Notes under the pieces: model-generated
The model's input: only the letters and a program-made list of their open reading frames with translations
The model's database searches: none
What the model was told of the DNA's origin: nothing
Assembly (NCBI RefSeq): GCF_020217485.1
Contig: NZ_JAEKMI010000007.1
Span: 62,001-126,000 of the forward strand
DNA from: Mycobacterium sp. WUMAC-067
GTDB lineage: Bacteria > Actinomycetota > Actinomycetes > Mycobacteriales > Mycobacteriaceae
Length of the DNA stretch: 64,000 nt
Direction of reading: 5' to 3'
Part shown: positions 7,507 to 15,403 of the stretch, piece after piece
Position numbering within the stretch: position 1 is the stretch's first letter
Layout: the number at the start of each line of letters is the position of its first letter
Made by a program: the position numbers and the translations under genes

Positions 7507-9549
7507 ATGCCGGTGGCTTCGCGAGCGTGGACTGTGGCCTGCGCGCTCATGCTGTGGGCGGCCGCCGGTGTCCTTGCCCCCGCCGCGGCGCCCGCCGAGC
7601 CCGCGTCCGGCGGCTTCGGTGAAAGGTTGGTCGGCTGGGACACCTATCGTCGGTTGGATCGGCTGCCCTATCTGGACGCCGGTTCGCAGACGCTGCAGGT
7701 GTCGAGTTTCGATCGCAGCGGCGGCGATTTCGACATTTCCACCGGCAACCGGAACGGCACCGGCGGCTGTCTGGCGCCGGGCGGGGCCGGCTGCGTCATC
7801 GCGGAGGATCACGGTGCCGGAGAAATCGATTCGATCTGGCTGACCCGCGACGGCGGCAATGTTCGTGCCATCGGACACATCCGCATCGAGTTGGACGGGC
7901 AGACCGTCGTCGACACGCCGTTGCAATCGCTGGTCGACGGCGAACTGGGCGCCCCATTCGCGTGGCCGCTGGTGGCCAACGCCGCCCAGTCGCCGGGCGG
8001 GGTCTATGTCAAGGTGCCGATGCCCTATCGGCGATCGATGCGGGTCAGCGTCGCATCCCATTTGGAGTATTACCACGTCGACTATCGGCAGTTTCCGAAT
8101 GCCGATGGAATAAACACGTTTTCGCCCGCCGATCCCGCGCTCGACGTGCTGGACACCCTTCGCGCCGCGGGAACCGCCGACCCCAAGCCGACGACGGGCA
8201 CCGCAAAACACGACATTCGGGTCGTCGACATTCCCGCGGGCTCCGGACAAACAATCACCGAAACCAGTGGCCCGGGCAGCATCTCGGCGCTGCGGCTGCA
8301 GCTGCCGGCGCCGGCGGATCACCTGCTGGTTGGACTGCGCCTGCAGATCGAGTTCGACGGCCGGACCATGGTCGACGCGCCCCTCGGGGAATTCTTCGGC
8401 GCGGGGCTCGGTGCCAACCCGGTGCGATCGCTGCTGTTCGCCGCCAGCCCGCAGCCCGGCGGGTCGCTGATCTTGTGGGGTTGGTGGCCAATGCCTTTCG
8501 CGGACTCGGCCCGCGTCACGCTCGTCAACACCACCGTCTCGGAGCTGTCGGAGATCGGTAGCGACGTCACGACCACACCGGATGTCCAGTGGGCGGCGGC
8601 GCTGGCCAGCGGTCGCGCCGGCTACTTCACCGCCCGCGCCCACGCCGGCCCGACCGTCCAGGGCCAGGACTGGGTGTTCGCCGACGAGCAAGGCCACGGC
8701 AAGTTCGTCGGCGTCAGCCAGACCATACGGGGCCAGCGGACCAAAACGGCGTTCAGCGACGGCGCCCCATACTTTCTCGAAGGCGCCGAGCGGGTCTACA
8801 CCGACGGCGCCGCGTCCCCGCAGTGGTACGGCACCGGCACCGAGGATCTCTACGAGGGGGGCTGGTATTTCAAAGACGGCACCCACTTCAGCGACCCGCT
8901 CAACGGCCAACCCGACCAACGCACGGCGGCCGGCGGGTGCGCCGACTACTGCGTCGCCGTCTACCGGATCATGCTCGCCGACGCGATCGGCTATCGTTCT
9001 GCGCTCCGCTTCGGCATCGAGCACGGCAAACGCAACATGGTCGAACCCGACTACAGCTCAACCGCATTCCTCTACACACAGCCGGCCACGGTCCTGACCG
9101 GCAGCGACGACGTCCGCCCCGCCGATCCCGTCGACCGCGTCCTGCACGGCTACACCGACACCGACGCCACCGATCAGTTGTTGGTCAGCGAATACGAGGG
9201 CACCGAGGACACCCTGCCCGTCGCCGGCTCGGTCCGCGGCACCCAGGGCGCGATCGCTTTCCATGTCCAGGTTGATCCGGACAATCGCGGTGTCCTGCTG
9301 CGGCGCACGTCCGATCAGGCGACCGGCTTTCAATCGGCGGACGTCGTGGTGGACGGCATGCCCGTGGGCACGTGGCTACAGCCGCGCAGCAACACCTTTC
9401 ACCGCTGGCTGGACGACACCTACCTGGTACCGCAATCGGCCACCGCGGGCAAAGCGCAGCTGACGATCACGCTCACGCCCACCCCGGACGCACCGCCCTG
9501 GACCGCCAGCCGCTACCACGTCGATGCGCTGACGGGACCGTCCGGCTAG
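7507..9549 (+). CDS. secreted DUF2961 / GH172-type glycoside hydrolase
   Basis: A 680-residue exported protein. The ATG at 7507 opens a signal peptide (hydrophobic stretch WTVACALMLWAAAGVL, then APAAAPAEP). The body carries two jelly-roll-like DUF2961 halves, with WGWWPMPFADSARV around residues 320-335 and the conserved acidic motif YGTGTEDLYEGGWYF around residue 440. DUF2961 defines glycoside hydrolase family 172, which includes alpha-D-fructofuranosidases and exo-acting D-arabinofuranosidases that trim mycobacterial arabinan. A wall arabinan target is therefore plausible, but is inference. It ends 55 bases before a TetR operator and is not part of an obvious operon. Confidence 0.82.
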   Translation: MPVASRAWTVACALMLWAAAGVLAPAAAPAEPASGGFGERLVGWDTYRRLDRLPYLDAGSQTLQVSSFDRSGGDFDISTGNRNGTGGCLAPGGAGCVIAEDHGAGEIDSIWLTRDGGNVRAIGHIRIELDGQTVVDTPLQSLVDGELGAPFAWPLVANAAQSPGGVYVKVPMPYRRSMRVSVASHLEYYHVDYRQFPNADGINTFSPADPALDVLDTLRAAGTADPKPTTGTAKHDIRVVDIPAGSGQTITETSGPGSISALRLQLPAPADHLLVGLRLQIEFDGRTMVDAPLGEFFGAGLGANPVRSLLFAASPQPGGSLILWGWWPMPFADSARVTLVNTTVSELSEIGSDVTTTPDVQWAAALASGRAGYFTARAHAGPTVQGQDWVFADEQGHGKFVGVSQTIRGQRTKTAFSDGAPYFLEGAERVYTDGAASPQWYGTGTEDLYEGGWYFKDGTHFSDPLNGQPDQRTAAGGCADYCVAVYRIMLADAIGYRSALRFGIEHGKRNMVEPDYSSTAFLYTQPATVLTGSDDVRPADPVDRVLHGYTDTDATDQLLVSEYEGTEDTLPVAGSVRGTQGAIAFHVQVDPDNRGVLLRRTSDQATGFQSADVVVDGMPVGTWLQPRSNTFHRWLDDTYLVPQSATAGKAQLTITLTPTPDAPPWTASRYHVDALTGPSG

Positions 9550-9604
9550 AGAGCCACCTTGACGGACCCGCGGAGATGCTGCTAGACATGGCCTGCGCCA
9601 CGAT

Positions 9605-9622
9605 TTTGGGCGATCGCCCAAA
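9605..9622. promoter_or_regulatory. palindromic TetR-type operator before the P450 gene
   Basis: An 18-base perfect palindrome, TTTGGGCGATCGCCCAAA, 48 bases before the P450 start at 9670. Its core differs by one base from the site upstream of the divergently acting tetR gene at 11507-11522 (TTGGGCAATCGCCCAA). Two matching sites flanking a regulator and its neighbour are good evidence for a shared operator. Confidence 0.85.
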
Positions 9623-9669
9623 TCTAAGGGGTGGCGGGGATGCCGGCGGCTGCCCGAAGTGAGGAATCG

Positions 9670-10872
9670 ATGACCGTCACCAACGACACCGACGTCTACT
9701 ACGACCCGTACGACGTGGGCATCAACGCCGACCCGTATCCGACCTATGCGCGGCTGCGCGAAGAAGCCCCGATCTATTACAACGACAAGTACGACTTCTG
9801 GGCGTTGTCACGGCATTCCGACGTCGAGCGCGGACTGGCCAACTGGGAGACCTTCTCCAACAAGCGAAGCGACATCCTCGAGCTGGTCCAATCGAAGTTC
9901 GACATGCCCGGCGGCGTGATGATGTTCCAGGACCCGCCCGAACACACGAGGCTGCGCGGCCTGATGTCTCGCGTCTTCACGCCGCGCCGGATGGCCGCCC
10001 TCGAGGACCAGATCCGGCAATACTGCGTTCGGTGCCTCGACCCGCTGGTCGGATCCGGCGGATTCGACATCATCGCCGAGCTGGCCTCGATGATGCCGAT
10101 GCGGGTGATCGGGATGCTGTTGGGAATCCCGGAATCCGAGCAGGTTTCGGTGCGTGACGCCAACGACGCCAACCTGCGCACCAAGCCGGGCGCGCCCCTG
10201 AAGGTCGCCAACGCCGATTCCATCGCCGACGGCCGGATCTACGCCGACTACGTCGAATGGCGTTCCAAGAATCCGTCCGACGACCTGATGACGACGCTGC
10301 TCAACGTCGAGTTCGACGACGACCAAGGCGTGCACCGCAAGCTGACCCGTAAAGAGGTGCTGCACTACACCCAGGTGGTCGCCGGGGCGGGCAACGAGAC
10401 CACCGGCCGGCTGATCGGCTGGCTGGCCAAGGTGCTGGCCGAACACCCCGATCAGCGCCGCGAGGTATACCAGGACCGGTCACTGCTGACCCGCACCGTC
10501 GACGAGACCCTGCGATTCGAACCGACCGGGCCCCACGTCGCCCGTTGGATGGCACAGGATTTCGAGTGCTACGGCACGACGGTTCCCGCCGGCAGCGCCA
10601 TGCTGCTGCTGTTCGGCGCCGCCAATCGCGACCCCCGCCGCTACATCGATCCGGACACCTACAACATCCGTCGCGACAACATCTCGCACATCACGTTCGG
10701 CAAGGGCGTGCACTACTGCCTGGGCGCCAACCTGGCCCGCCTCGAGGGCCGCGTCGCGCTCGACGAGATCCTCAACCGTTGGCCCGAATGGGACATCGAT
10801 TACGACACGGCGCAATTGGCGTCGACGTCCACGGTGCGCGGCTGGGAGCGTTTGCGGGTCGTGCTGCCTTAG
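9670..10872 (+). CDS. cytochrome P450 under TetR-type control
   Basis: A 400-residue P450. The I-helix reads GAGNETTG, the K-helix DETLRFEP, and the haem loop FGKGVHYCLG places the thiolate cysteine near residue 350. The start ATG follows AGTGAGGA, preferred over an upstream ATG at 9631 that would begin right after the operator. The gene is flanked upstream by a TetR operator, and the presumed regulator lies convergent downstream, so expression is probably induced by a small ligand, possibly the P450 substrate. Electron-transfer partners are not encoded nearby. Substrate unknown. Confidence 0.92.
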   Translation: MTVTNDTDVYYDPYDVGINADPYPTYARLREEAPIYYNDKYDFWALSRHSDVERGLANWETFSNKRSDILELVQSKFDMPGGVMMFQDPPEHTRLRGLMSRVFTPRRMAALEDQIRQYCVRCLDPLVGSGGFDIIAELASMMPMRVIGMLLGIPESEQVSVRDANDANLRTKPGAPLKVANADSIADGRIYADYVEWRSKNPSDDLMTTLLNVEFDDDQGVHRKLTRKEVLHYTQVVAGAGNETTGRLIGWLAKVLAEHPDQRREVYQDRSLLTRTVDETLRFEPTGPHVARWMAQDFECYGTTVPAGSAMLLLFGAANRDPRRYIDPDTYNIRRDNISHITFGKGVHYCLGANLARLEGRVALDEILNRWPEWDIDYDTAQLASTSTVRGWERLRVVLP

Positions 10873-11467
10873 CGGGCGCTAGGTAGGTCGGCAATTCGAA
10901 GCGGTCGATGAGCCGGGTCACCAACGCAACGGCTTCGTCATGGCCCGCCGTGGTGCCGAGCGCCTGTTCCAGGATGAGCATGCGCCCGATCGCCGCGATG
11001 ATGACCGCGATCCCGGCGGGCGGAAATTCACTTCGGTCCAGCCCGTGTTCGCGGACGATGAAATTCAGTGCGGTCGTTTGCGTTTCGCGCCACCGCTCCG
11101 ACCACGCCGCGATCTCGGCGCCGATCTCCTTGCGATGATTGGCCAGCCCCATGAACTCCAGCAGCAGCCGGGTGTCCTTCGGCTCGATGAGCGTGCCCCA
11201 GAAGGCGTGCAGCGGGCGGTCGGAGGCCAGCGCCTGCTTTTGGCGCTCCAGATAAGCGGCGGCCCCGCGCCGGAAGACGTCGAGATACAGCTCGTCCATG
11301 GTGGGGAAGTAATAGTGGACCAACGCGGGTTTGACACCGGCTTCGTTCGCCACCCGCCGCGAGGTGGCCGCGGCGTATCCGTCCTCGACCATGATCCGGA
11401 TCGTCGCGTCGATCAGCATGTCGCGAGTGTTGGAGTCGCGCGCCTTCGGCCGTCGGGAGGCGGTCAT
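10772..11467 (-). CDS. TetR family transcriptional regulator
   Basis: A 231-residue regulator. The N-terminal helix-turn-helix (about residues 15-60) includes TIRIMVEDGYAAATSRRVANEAGV and the typical ALVHYYFPTMDELYLDVF. The remainder is a helical ligand-binding domain. An operator-like palindrome lies 40 bases upstream of its start and again before the P450 gene, so it most likely represses both. Oddity: the last 33 or so codons run antisense into the P450 gene, a 101-base convergent overlap. The tail there (RAPWTSTPIAPCRNRCPIRANG) looks unlike TetR, and a lost stop or frameshift is possible. Confidence 0.9.
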   Translation of the reverse strand: MTASRRPKARDSNTRDMLIDATIRIMVEDGYAAATSRRVANEAGVKPALVHYYFPTMDELYLDVFRRGAAAYLERQKQALASDRPLHAFWGTLIEPKDTRLLLEFMGLANHRKEIGAEIAAWSERWRETQTTALNFIVREHGLDRSEFPPAGIAVIIAAIGRMLILEQALGTTAGHDEAVALVTRLIDRFELPTYLAPAKAARPANAPSRAPWTSTPIAPCRNRCPIRANG

Positions 11468-11506
11468 ATGAATGTCTTTTCCGCAAAGGATGGTGAAAGC
11501 CGGCTG

Positions 11507-11522
11507 TTGGGCAATCGCCCAA
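11507..11522. promoter_or_regulatory. palindromic TetR-type operator before tetR
   Basis: The 16-base TTGGGCAATCGCCCAA is palindromic apart from its centre. It matches the 9605-9622 site at 15 of 16 bases. It lies 40 bases upstream of the tetR start and 65 bases before the divergent F420-type oxidoreductase gene, so that gene could also be controlled. Confidence 0.85.
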
Positions 11523-11586
11523 AAGCTTAGCCCAGCGTCGCGCCCGCCATGATTAGGAACTGGGGTGACGGGGCAATTGGGTTGTC

Positions 11587-11973
11587 ATGGCCCCCAGCTT
11601 CGCCGATGTCATCCAATCCAAGTACTTGCTGTTGACCACGTTCACCAAAGACGGCCGGCCGAAGCCGACGCCCATCTGGGGAGCGCCCGACGGCGACGGC
11701 ACGCTGTTGGTGATCACCGATGACGGGTCGTGGAAAACCAAGCGGATCAACAACACACCCCGGGTGACGATCGCCAAGAGCGCGGCGCTGGGCAAGCCCA
11801 AGAGCGACGAGGTCCAAGCCGTCGCCCGGGTGCTGCCGAAGTCCGAGACGCGGCGGGTCTACAACGCCGTCCTCAAGCGGTACTGGTATCACGCGTGGTG
11901 GTTCTACGCGCACACGATCATCCGCGGCGGGATCGACAAGGTGCACGTCGGCCTGGAGATCAGACCCGCCTGA
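11587..11973 (+). CDS. PPOX-class F420-dependent oxidoreductase
   Basis: A 128-residue split-barrel flavin/deazaflavin-type protein. It shows the family pattern: LLTTFTKDGRPKPTPIWGAPDGDGTLLVITDDGSWKTKRINNTPRVTIA, with the lysine/arginine pair that contacts the cofactor phosphate tail. Related mycobacterial proteins bind F420 or haem/biliverdin-type ligands and reduce small molecules. It lies divergent from tetR across the operator region, so it may belong to the same regulon as the P450. Substrate unknown. Confidence 0.8.
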   Translation: MAPSFADVIQSKYLLLTTFTKDGRPKPTPIWGAPDGDGTLLVITDDGSWKTKRINNTPRVTIAKSAALGKPKSDEVQAVARVLPKSETRRVYNAVLKRYWYHAWWFYAHTIIRGGIDKVHVGLEIRPA

Positions 11974-11985
11974 GCGGTGTTGCGG

Positions 11986-12972
11986 CTAGCCGCTTTCCGC
12001 GCGCATCGCCGCGAACGTGTCCGCCACCGTCTGCTGGGGATCGCGATAGGTGATGCCCAGTTCGCGTTCGCTGGGGGAATCGTCGGAGGCCGGCATCTGG
12101 GTGTAGTACTGCATTCCCGCCCAGGTGAACGGGGTCTCGAAAGGCAGGAAACGGTTGGCCCGATCCAGCACCGCCCCCGCGACGCGGAGCGCGGTGTCGG
12201 GGATCGGGACGGCCACCATCGGCGTCCCCGCGACCTGGCCGAGCAGGTTCGCGAGGTCGGCCGCGGGCACCCGGTGGCCGCCGGCGGTGTAGCGCCGCGG
12301 CCCGTGGCCGGGCTCGAGCAACGCCGCGTGCAGGGCCGCCAAGTCGCGAACGTCGACGATCAGCCATGCCGCGCTGCGCCCCGGGATCGCATGCATCTGC
12401 ACGGCCGCTCGCACGCCTTCGCCCGCCTCACCGAACTGGTCGCCGACCGGCGGCCCGAGCACCATGCCCGGATAGGTGATGTTGACCGGCGCGCCCGCAT
12501 CCTGCAGGCCGCGGGCATAGATGTCGACCTGCGCCTTGGACGTTCCGTAGCCGTCGGCCCCACCCACCACCGGCAGGTCCGCCGTCAGCGTCTCCAGGTC
12601 CGGATGGAACAGGGCGGTGAAGCTCGACACGTGGACAATGGGATCCAATCCGAGCTCGACGGACTGGCCCAGCACGTTCTGGGCGCCCTGCATGTTGGTG
12701 GCGAGCATCTCCGGCGTCTGGCGCGGGTCGGTGGCGACCAGGGCGGCGCTGTGCACGACGGCGTCGCATCCCTGCAACGCCTCCCGCACCGCGACGCGGT
12801 CGGTGATGTCGGCGACGGCGAAGTCCGAGGTGTCCATGCCCAGCTTCGCGACGGTGGTCTGCAGCTTCGACGGGTTGCGGACCAGAAACCGCACCGAGTG
12901 CCCCGCATCGAAGGCGGCCTTGGCGGTCCACCCGCCGACAAAGCCCGTGCCTCCCGTGATGAGAACCCGCAT
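11986..12972 (-). CDS. NAD(P)-dependent extended SDR oxidoreductase (Rv3725-like)
   Basis: A 328-residue extended short-chain dehydrogenase/epimerase. The N-terminus holds the dinucleotide-binding motif ITGGTGFVG. It is followed by the HSAA motif, a VSSF strand and the catalytic YGTSK (Tyr/Lys). The family includes NDP-sugar epimerases and dihydroflavonol-type reductases; the substrate cannot be told from sequence. It is the downstream gene of a three-gene minus-strand group (csbD, cutinase, SDR), with 6 bases between it and the cutinase. Confidence 0.88.
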   Translation of the reverse strand: MRVLITGGTGFVGGWTAKAAFDAGHSVRFLVRNPSKLQTTVAKLGMDTSDFAVADITDRVAVREALQGCDAVVHSAALVATDPRQTPEMLATNMQGAQNVLGQSVELGLDPIVHVSSFTALFHPDLETLTADLPVVGGADGYGTSKAQVDIYARGLQDAGAPVNITYPGMVLGPPVGDQFGEAGEGVRAAVQMHAIPGRSAAWLIVDVRDLAALHAALLEPGHGPRRYTAGGHRVPAADLANLLGQVAGTPMVAVPIPDTALRVAGAVLDRANRFLPFETPFTWAGMQYYTQMPASDDSPSERELGITYRDPQQTVADTFAAMRAESG

Positions 12973-12978
12973 GCCGGC

Positions 12979-13695
12979 CTACAGGTGGCTGGCGGCGAAG
13001 TCGGCGGCTTGGCTGGTCATGCCGTTGCCCGGATAGGAGGTGTGGGCGGCCAGTCCCCCGTCGCCGCCGCTGGCGCAGACCGGATCGCCCGGCGCGCACA
13101 GTTGAATCGTCTTGGGCTGATACAGCGGCCCGATGGTGAGCGGCGGCGCGTTGTACTTCTGCAGGAACTGTCCCGTCGGCGTGCCGAACAGCGTGACGGC
13201 GGCGACGTGTGGCGCGATGGCCGGCGGCATCGGCGGCGGCACCTTGTCAGCGGGAACGCCCGGCGGCACGGAGGCCGAGGTGGTGTAGCCGGCCACCGCG
13301 GCGCCCTGCGAGTAACCGCCCAGCACCTCACGGGTGTTGGGGCAATTGCCCGCCATGGACTCGATGTGCGCACTGGCGTCGCGGATTCCGTCGATGACGG
13401 TCCCCGGGAAAGCGGGATTGTCGAAGTCGGTGCTGGCGGGGTAGTTGACCGCATACACCGTCAGCGACTTGGCGCCGATCTGCGAGCGCAGCGCGTCCAC
13501 GAACGGCCGGCCGATGCCGCCGATGCCGGGCGGCTCGCCGGATCCTCGCGCGAACACCACCTCGACGTCGGGACAGGGTTCCGCCGACGCCGGCGGCGCG
13601 CTCGCGACCGGCGAACCTAATACGGCTGCCGCTGCCAACATGGGCAGCGGCAGGCGGCGCATCGACCGGACGGTCAACACATTCCGGATTGTCAT
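12979..13695 (-). CDS. cut5: secreted cutinase family esterase (Cut5-like)
   Basis: A 238-residue exported serine esterase. A signal peptide (MRRLPLPMLAAAAVLGSPVASAPPASA) is followed by CPDVEVVFARGSGEPPG, the nucleophile motif GGYSQGAAV, a DPVC acidic turn and a C-terminal histidine in AAHTSYPGNG. Cysteines for the family's disulphides are present. Mycobacterial cutinases act as lipases or phospholipases at the cell surface. In M. tuberculosis H37Rv the equivalent locus (Rv3724A/B) is annotated as split; here the frame is intact. Its start overlaps the csbD stop (TAATG), indicating coupled translation. Confidence 0.9.
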   Translation of the reverse strand: MTIRNVLTVRSMRRLPLPMLAAAAVLGSPVASAPPASAEPCPDVEVVFARGSGEPPGIGGIGRPFVDALRSQIGAKSLTVYAVNYPASTDFDNPAFPGTVIDGIRDASAHIESMAGNCPNTREVLGGYSQGAAVAGYTTSASVPPGVPADKVPPPMPPAIAPHVAAVTLFGTPTGQFLQKYNAPPLTIGPLYQPKTIQLCAPGDPVCASGGDGGLAAHTSYPGNGMTSQAADFAASHL

Positions 13696-13868
13696 TACTT
13701 TTTAAACGCGTCCTTCACCTTTTCGCCGGCGTCTTTCAACGCGGACTTCGCTTGATCGGCCCGCCCTTCGTCCCGGGTTTCGGGATCGCCGGTGGCTTTG
13801 CCCAGTGCTTCCTTGGCGCGGCCGCCGAGGTCCTCGATCTTATTCTTCAACTTGTCTTCGGCGCTCAT
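13695..13868 (-). CDS. CsbD-like stress protein
   Basis: A 57-residue, highly charged helical protein: MSAEDKLKNKIEDLGGRAKEALGK, then a GDPETRDEGRADQAKSALKDAGEKVKD repeat-like half. This matches the CsbD family, general-stress proteins under SigB control in Bacillus. The ATG at 13868 was chosen because the family starts there; an upstream in-frame start at 13907 adds non-homologous residues. The TAA overlaps the cutinase ATG, so the two are probably translated together. The biochemical role of CsbD proteins is not known. Confidence 0.85.
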   Translation of the reverse strand: MSAEDKLKNKIEDLGGRAKEALGKATGDPETRDEGRADQAKSALKDAGEKVKDAFKK

Positions 13869-13921
13869 GGCGTGCTGGCTACCCGGCGGCAGGAGATATC
13901 GAAACACCGGGCCCTGTCATC

Positions 13922-14089
13922 ATGGACTCCGTGAGCACCGCGATCGTGGTGGCAGTAGTGGCGGGCCTGATGCTGCTGGGCATCGGGATGGTGGTCAACC
14001 AGCTGCTGCGGCTGAGGCGCTATTTGAGGGAAGCGCCGCCCGATCAACCCCCCGATATGAATCCCGAGCCCCCGCCGCATCCCGACTGA
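13922..14089 (+). CDS. small single-pass membrane protein, 55 residues
   Basis: Begins MDSVSTAIVVAVVAGLMLLGIGMVVNQLL, one clear membrane helix, followed by a basic stretch (RLRRYLRE) and a proline-rich tail PPDQPPDMNPEPPPHPD. The positive residues after the helix suggest a cytoplasmic C-terminus. It is divergent from csbD (53 bases apart) and 39 bases before the esterase gene on the same strand. Function unknown. Confidence 0.65.
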   Translation: MDSVSTAIVVAVVAGLMLLGIGMVVNQLLRLRRYLREAPPDQPPDMNPEPPPHPD

Positions 14090-14128
14090 TAGCTTCATTC
14101 GGATGAGCGCTCGAGGCGTCGCGGCGAC

Positions 14129-15403
14129 GTGACACCGTCGACCCTGCTGACCGCCGGCGATGGTTTGCCACGCGGTGTGTCCGGCGCTGCCGACCCGCGC
14201 TTCGCCAATGTCATCAGGCTGTTCTCCCAGCTGTTCCCCGGTCGCCGGTTCGGCGGGGGAGCCCTGAGCGTCTACGTCGACGGCGTATCCGTCGTCGACG
14301 TGTGGACCGGATGGTCGGATCGGGCCGGCGCCCAGCGCTGGACCGCCGACACCGGCGCGATGGTGTTCTCGGCGACCAAGGGCATCGCGTCGACGGTGAT
14401 CCACCGGCTCGCCGACCGTGGCCTGCTGTCCTATGACGCGCCGGTCGCGCAATACTGGCCCGAGTTCGGCGCCAACGGGAAGGCCGAGATCACGGTCCGC
14501 GACGTGTTGCGGCACCGATCCGGGTTGTCGCACCTGCGGGGCGTCACCAAAACGGAGCTGATGGACCACCTCCTGATGGAGGAGCGGCTGGCGGCCGCGC
14601 CCGTCGATCACCTGCGCGGCGTGCAGGCCTACCACGCGCTCACCTACGGATGGCTGTTGTCCGGCCTGGCCCGAGCGGTGACCGGCAAGGGCATGCGCGA
14701 GCTGATCCGCCAGGAGGTCGCCCGTCCGCTCAACACCGACGGGCTGCACCTGGGCCGCCCCCCGGAAGGCTCACCGACCACGGCGGCCGAAATCCTGATA
14801 CCGCAGGGGCGGCTGCGCGCCCCGGTGTTCAACTTCATCGCGCCGAGGCTGGCCGGTCTGCCGTTCTCCGGGGCGCTGGGCGCGATGTACTTTCCCGGTG
14901 TCATCTCGCTGATCAAGGGGGACACCCCGTTCCTGGACGGCGAGGTCCCCGCCGCCAACGGTGTGGTGACCGGGCGTGGCCTGGCCAAGATGTTCGCCGC
15001 GCTGGCCAACGACGGCCGCATCGACGGCAAGAAGTTCCTCTCCGCCGAGCTGGCGCGGGGACTCGCCGGGCAGGCGCGACGGAAGTGGCCCGACGCAAAC
15101 ATGGTGGTGCCCATGCCTTTTCACCTCGGCTACCACGAGTCGCCGGTTCCCGGACTGCTCCGCGGCTTCGGCCACGTCGGGCTGGGCGGAACGCTCGGCT
15201 GGGCCGACCCCGAGACCGGCAGCTCCTTCGGTTTCGTCCACAACCGGCTGCTGACGCCGCTGCTGTTCGACATGGGATCCTTTGCGGGCCTGGCCCGTCC
15301 GCTGCGCAACGCCATCGAGGCGGTCCGCGATCGGGGCCCGCTCGCGGTGCCGACGCTGGGCGCCCGCTACGCCAAACCCGGGCGGCGCAGCGCGGTCCTA
15401 TGA
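14129..15403 (+). CDS. beta-lactamase-fold esterase (class C/LipE-like serine hydrolase)
   Basis: A 424-residue serine hydrolase of the penicillin-binding/class C beta-lactamase fold. The SxxK nucleophile motif is SATK at residues 81-84, followed by the helical VLRHRSGLSHL segment and a tyrosine motif YHALTYGWL near residue 165. A GFGHVGLGGTLGW stretch near residue 350 stands at the usual KTG position. Mycobacterial relatives (LipD, LipE, LipL-type) are esterases or lipases rather than beta-lactamases. No signal peptide, so likely cytosolic or membrane-associated. GTG start. It converges on the next gene with a 6-base overlap. Confidence 0.87.
   Translation: MTPSTLLTAGDGLPRGVSGAADPRFANVIRLFSQLFPGRRFGGGALSVYVDGVSVVDVWTGWSDRAGAQRWTADTGAMVFSATKGIASTVIHRLADRGLLSYDAPVAQYWPEFGANGKAEITVRDVLRHRSGLSHLRGVTKTELMDHLLMEERLAAAPVDHLRGVQAYHALTYGWLLSGLARAVTGKGMRELIRQEVARPLNTDGLHLGRPPEGSPTTAAEILIPQGRLRAPVFNFIAPRLAGLPFSGALGAMYFPGVISLIKGDTPFLDGEVPAANGVVTGRGLAKMFAALANDGRIDGKKFLSAELARGLAGQARRKWPDANMVVPMPFHLGYHESPVPGLLRGFGHVGLGGTLGWADPETGSSFGFVHNRLLTPLLFDMGSFAGLARPLRNAIEAVRDRGPLAVPTLGARYAKPGRRSAVL

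Noticed and set aside
13320..13350. GGGGCAATTGCCC considered as a third TetR operator
   Set aside because: The half-sites do not match TTGGGC and it lies inside the cutinase gene at a conserved coding position.
11977..13620. A 547-codon plus-strand frame
   Set aside because: Antisense to the SDR and cutinase genes, both of which have clear motifs on the other strand.
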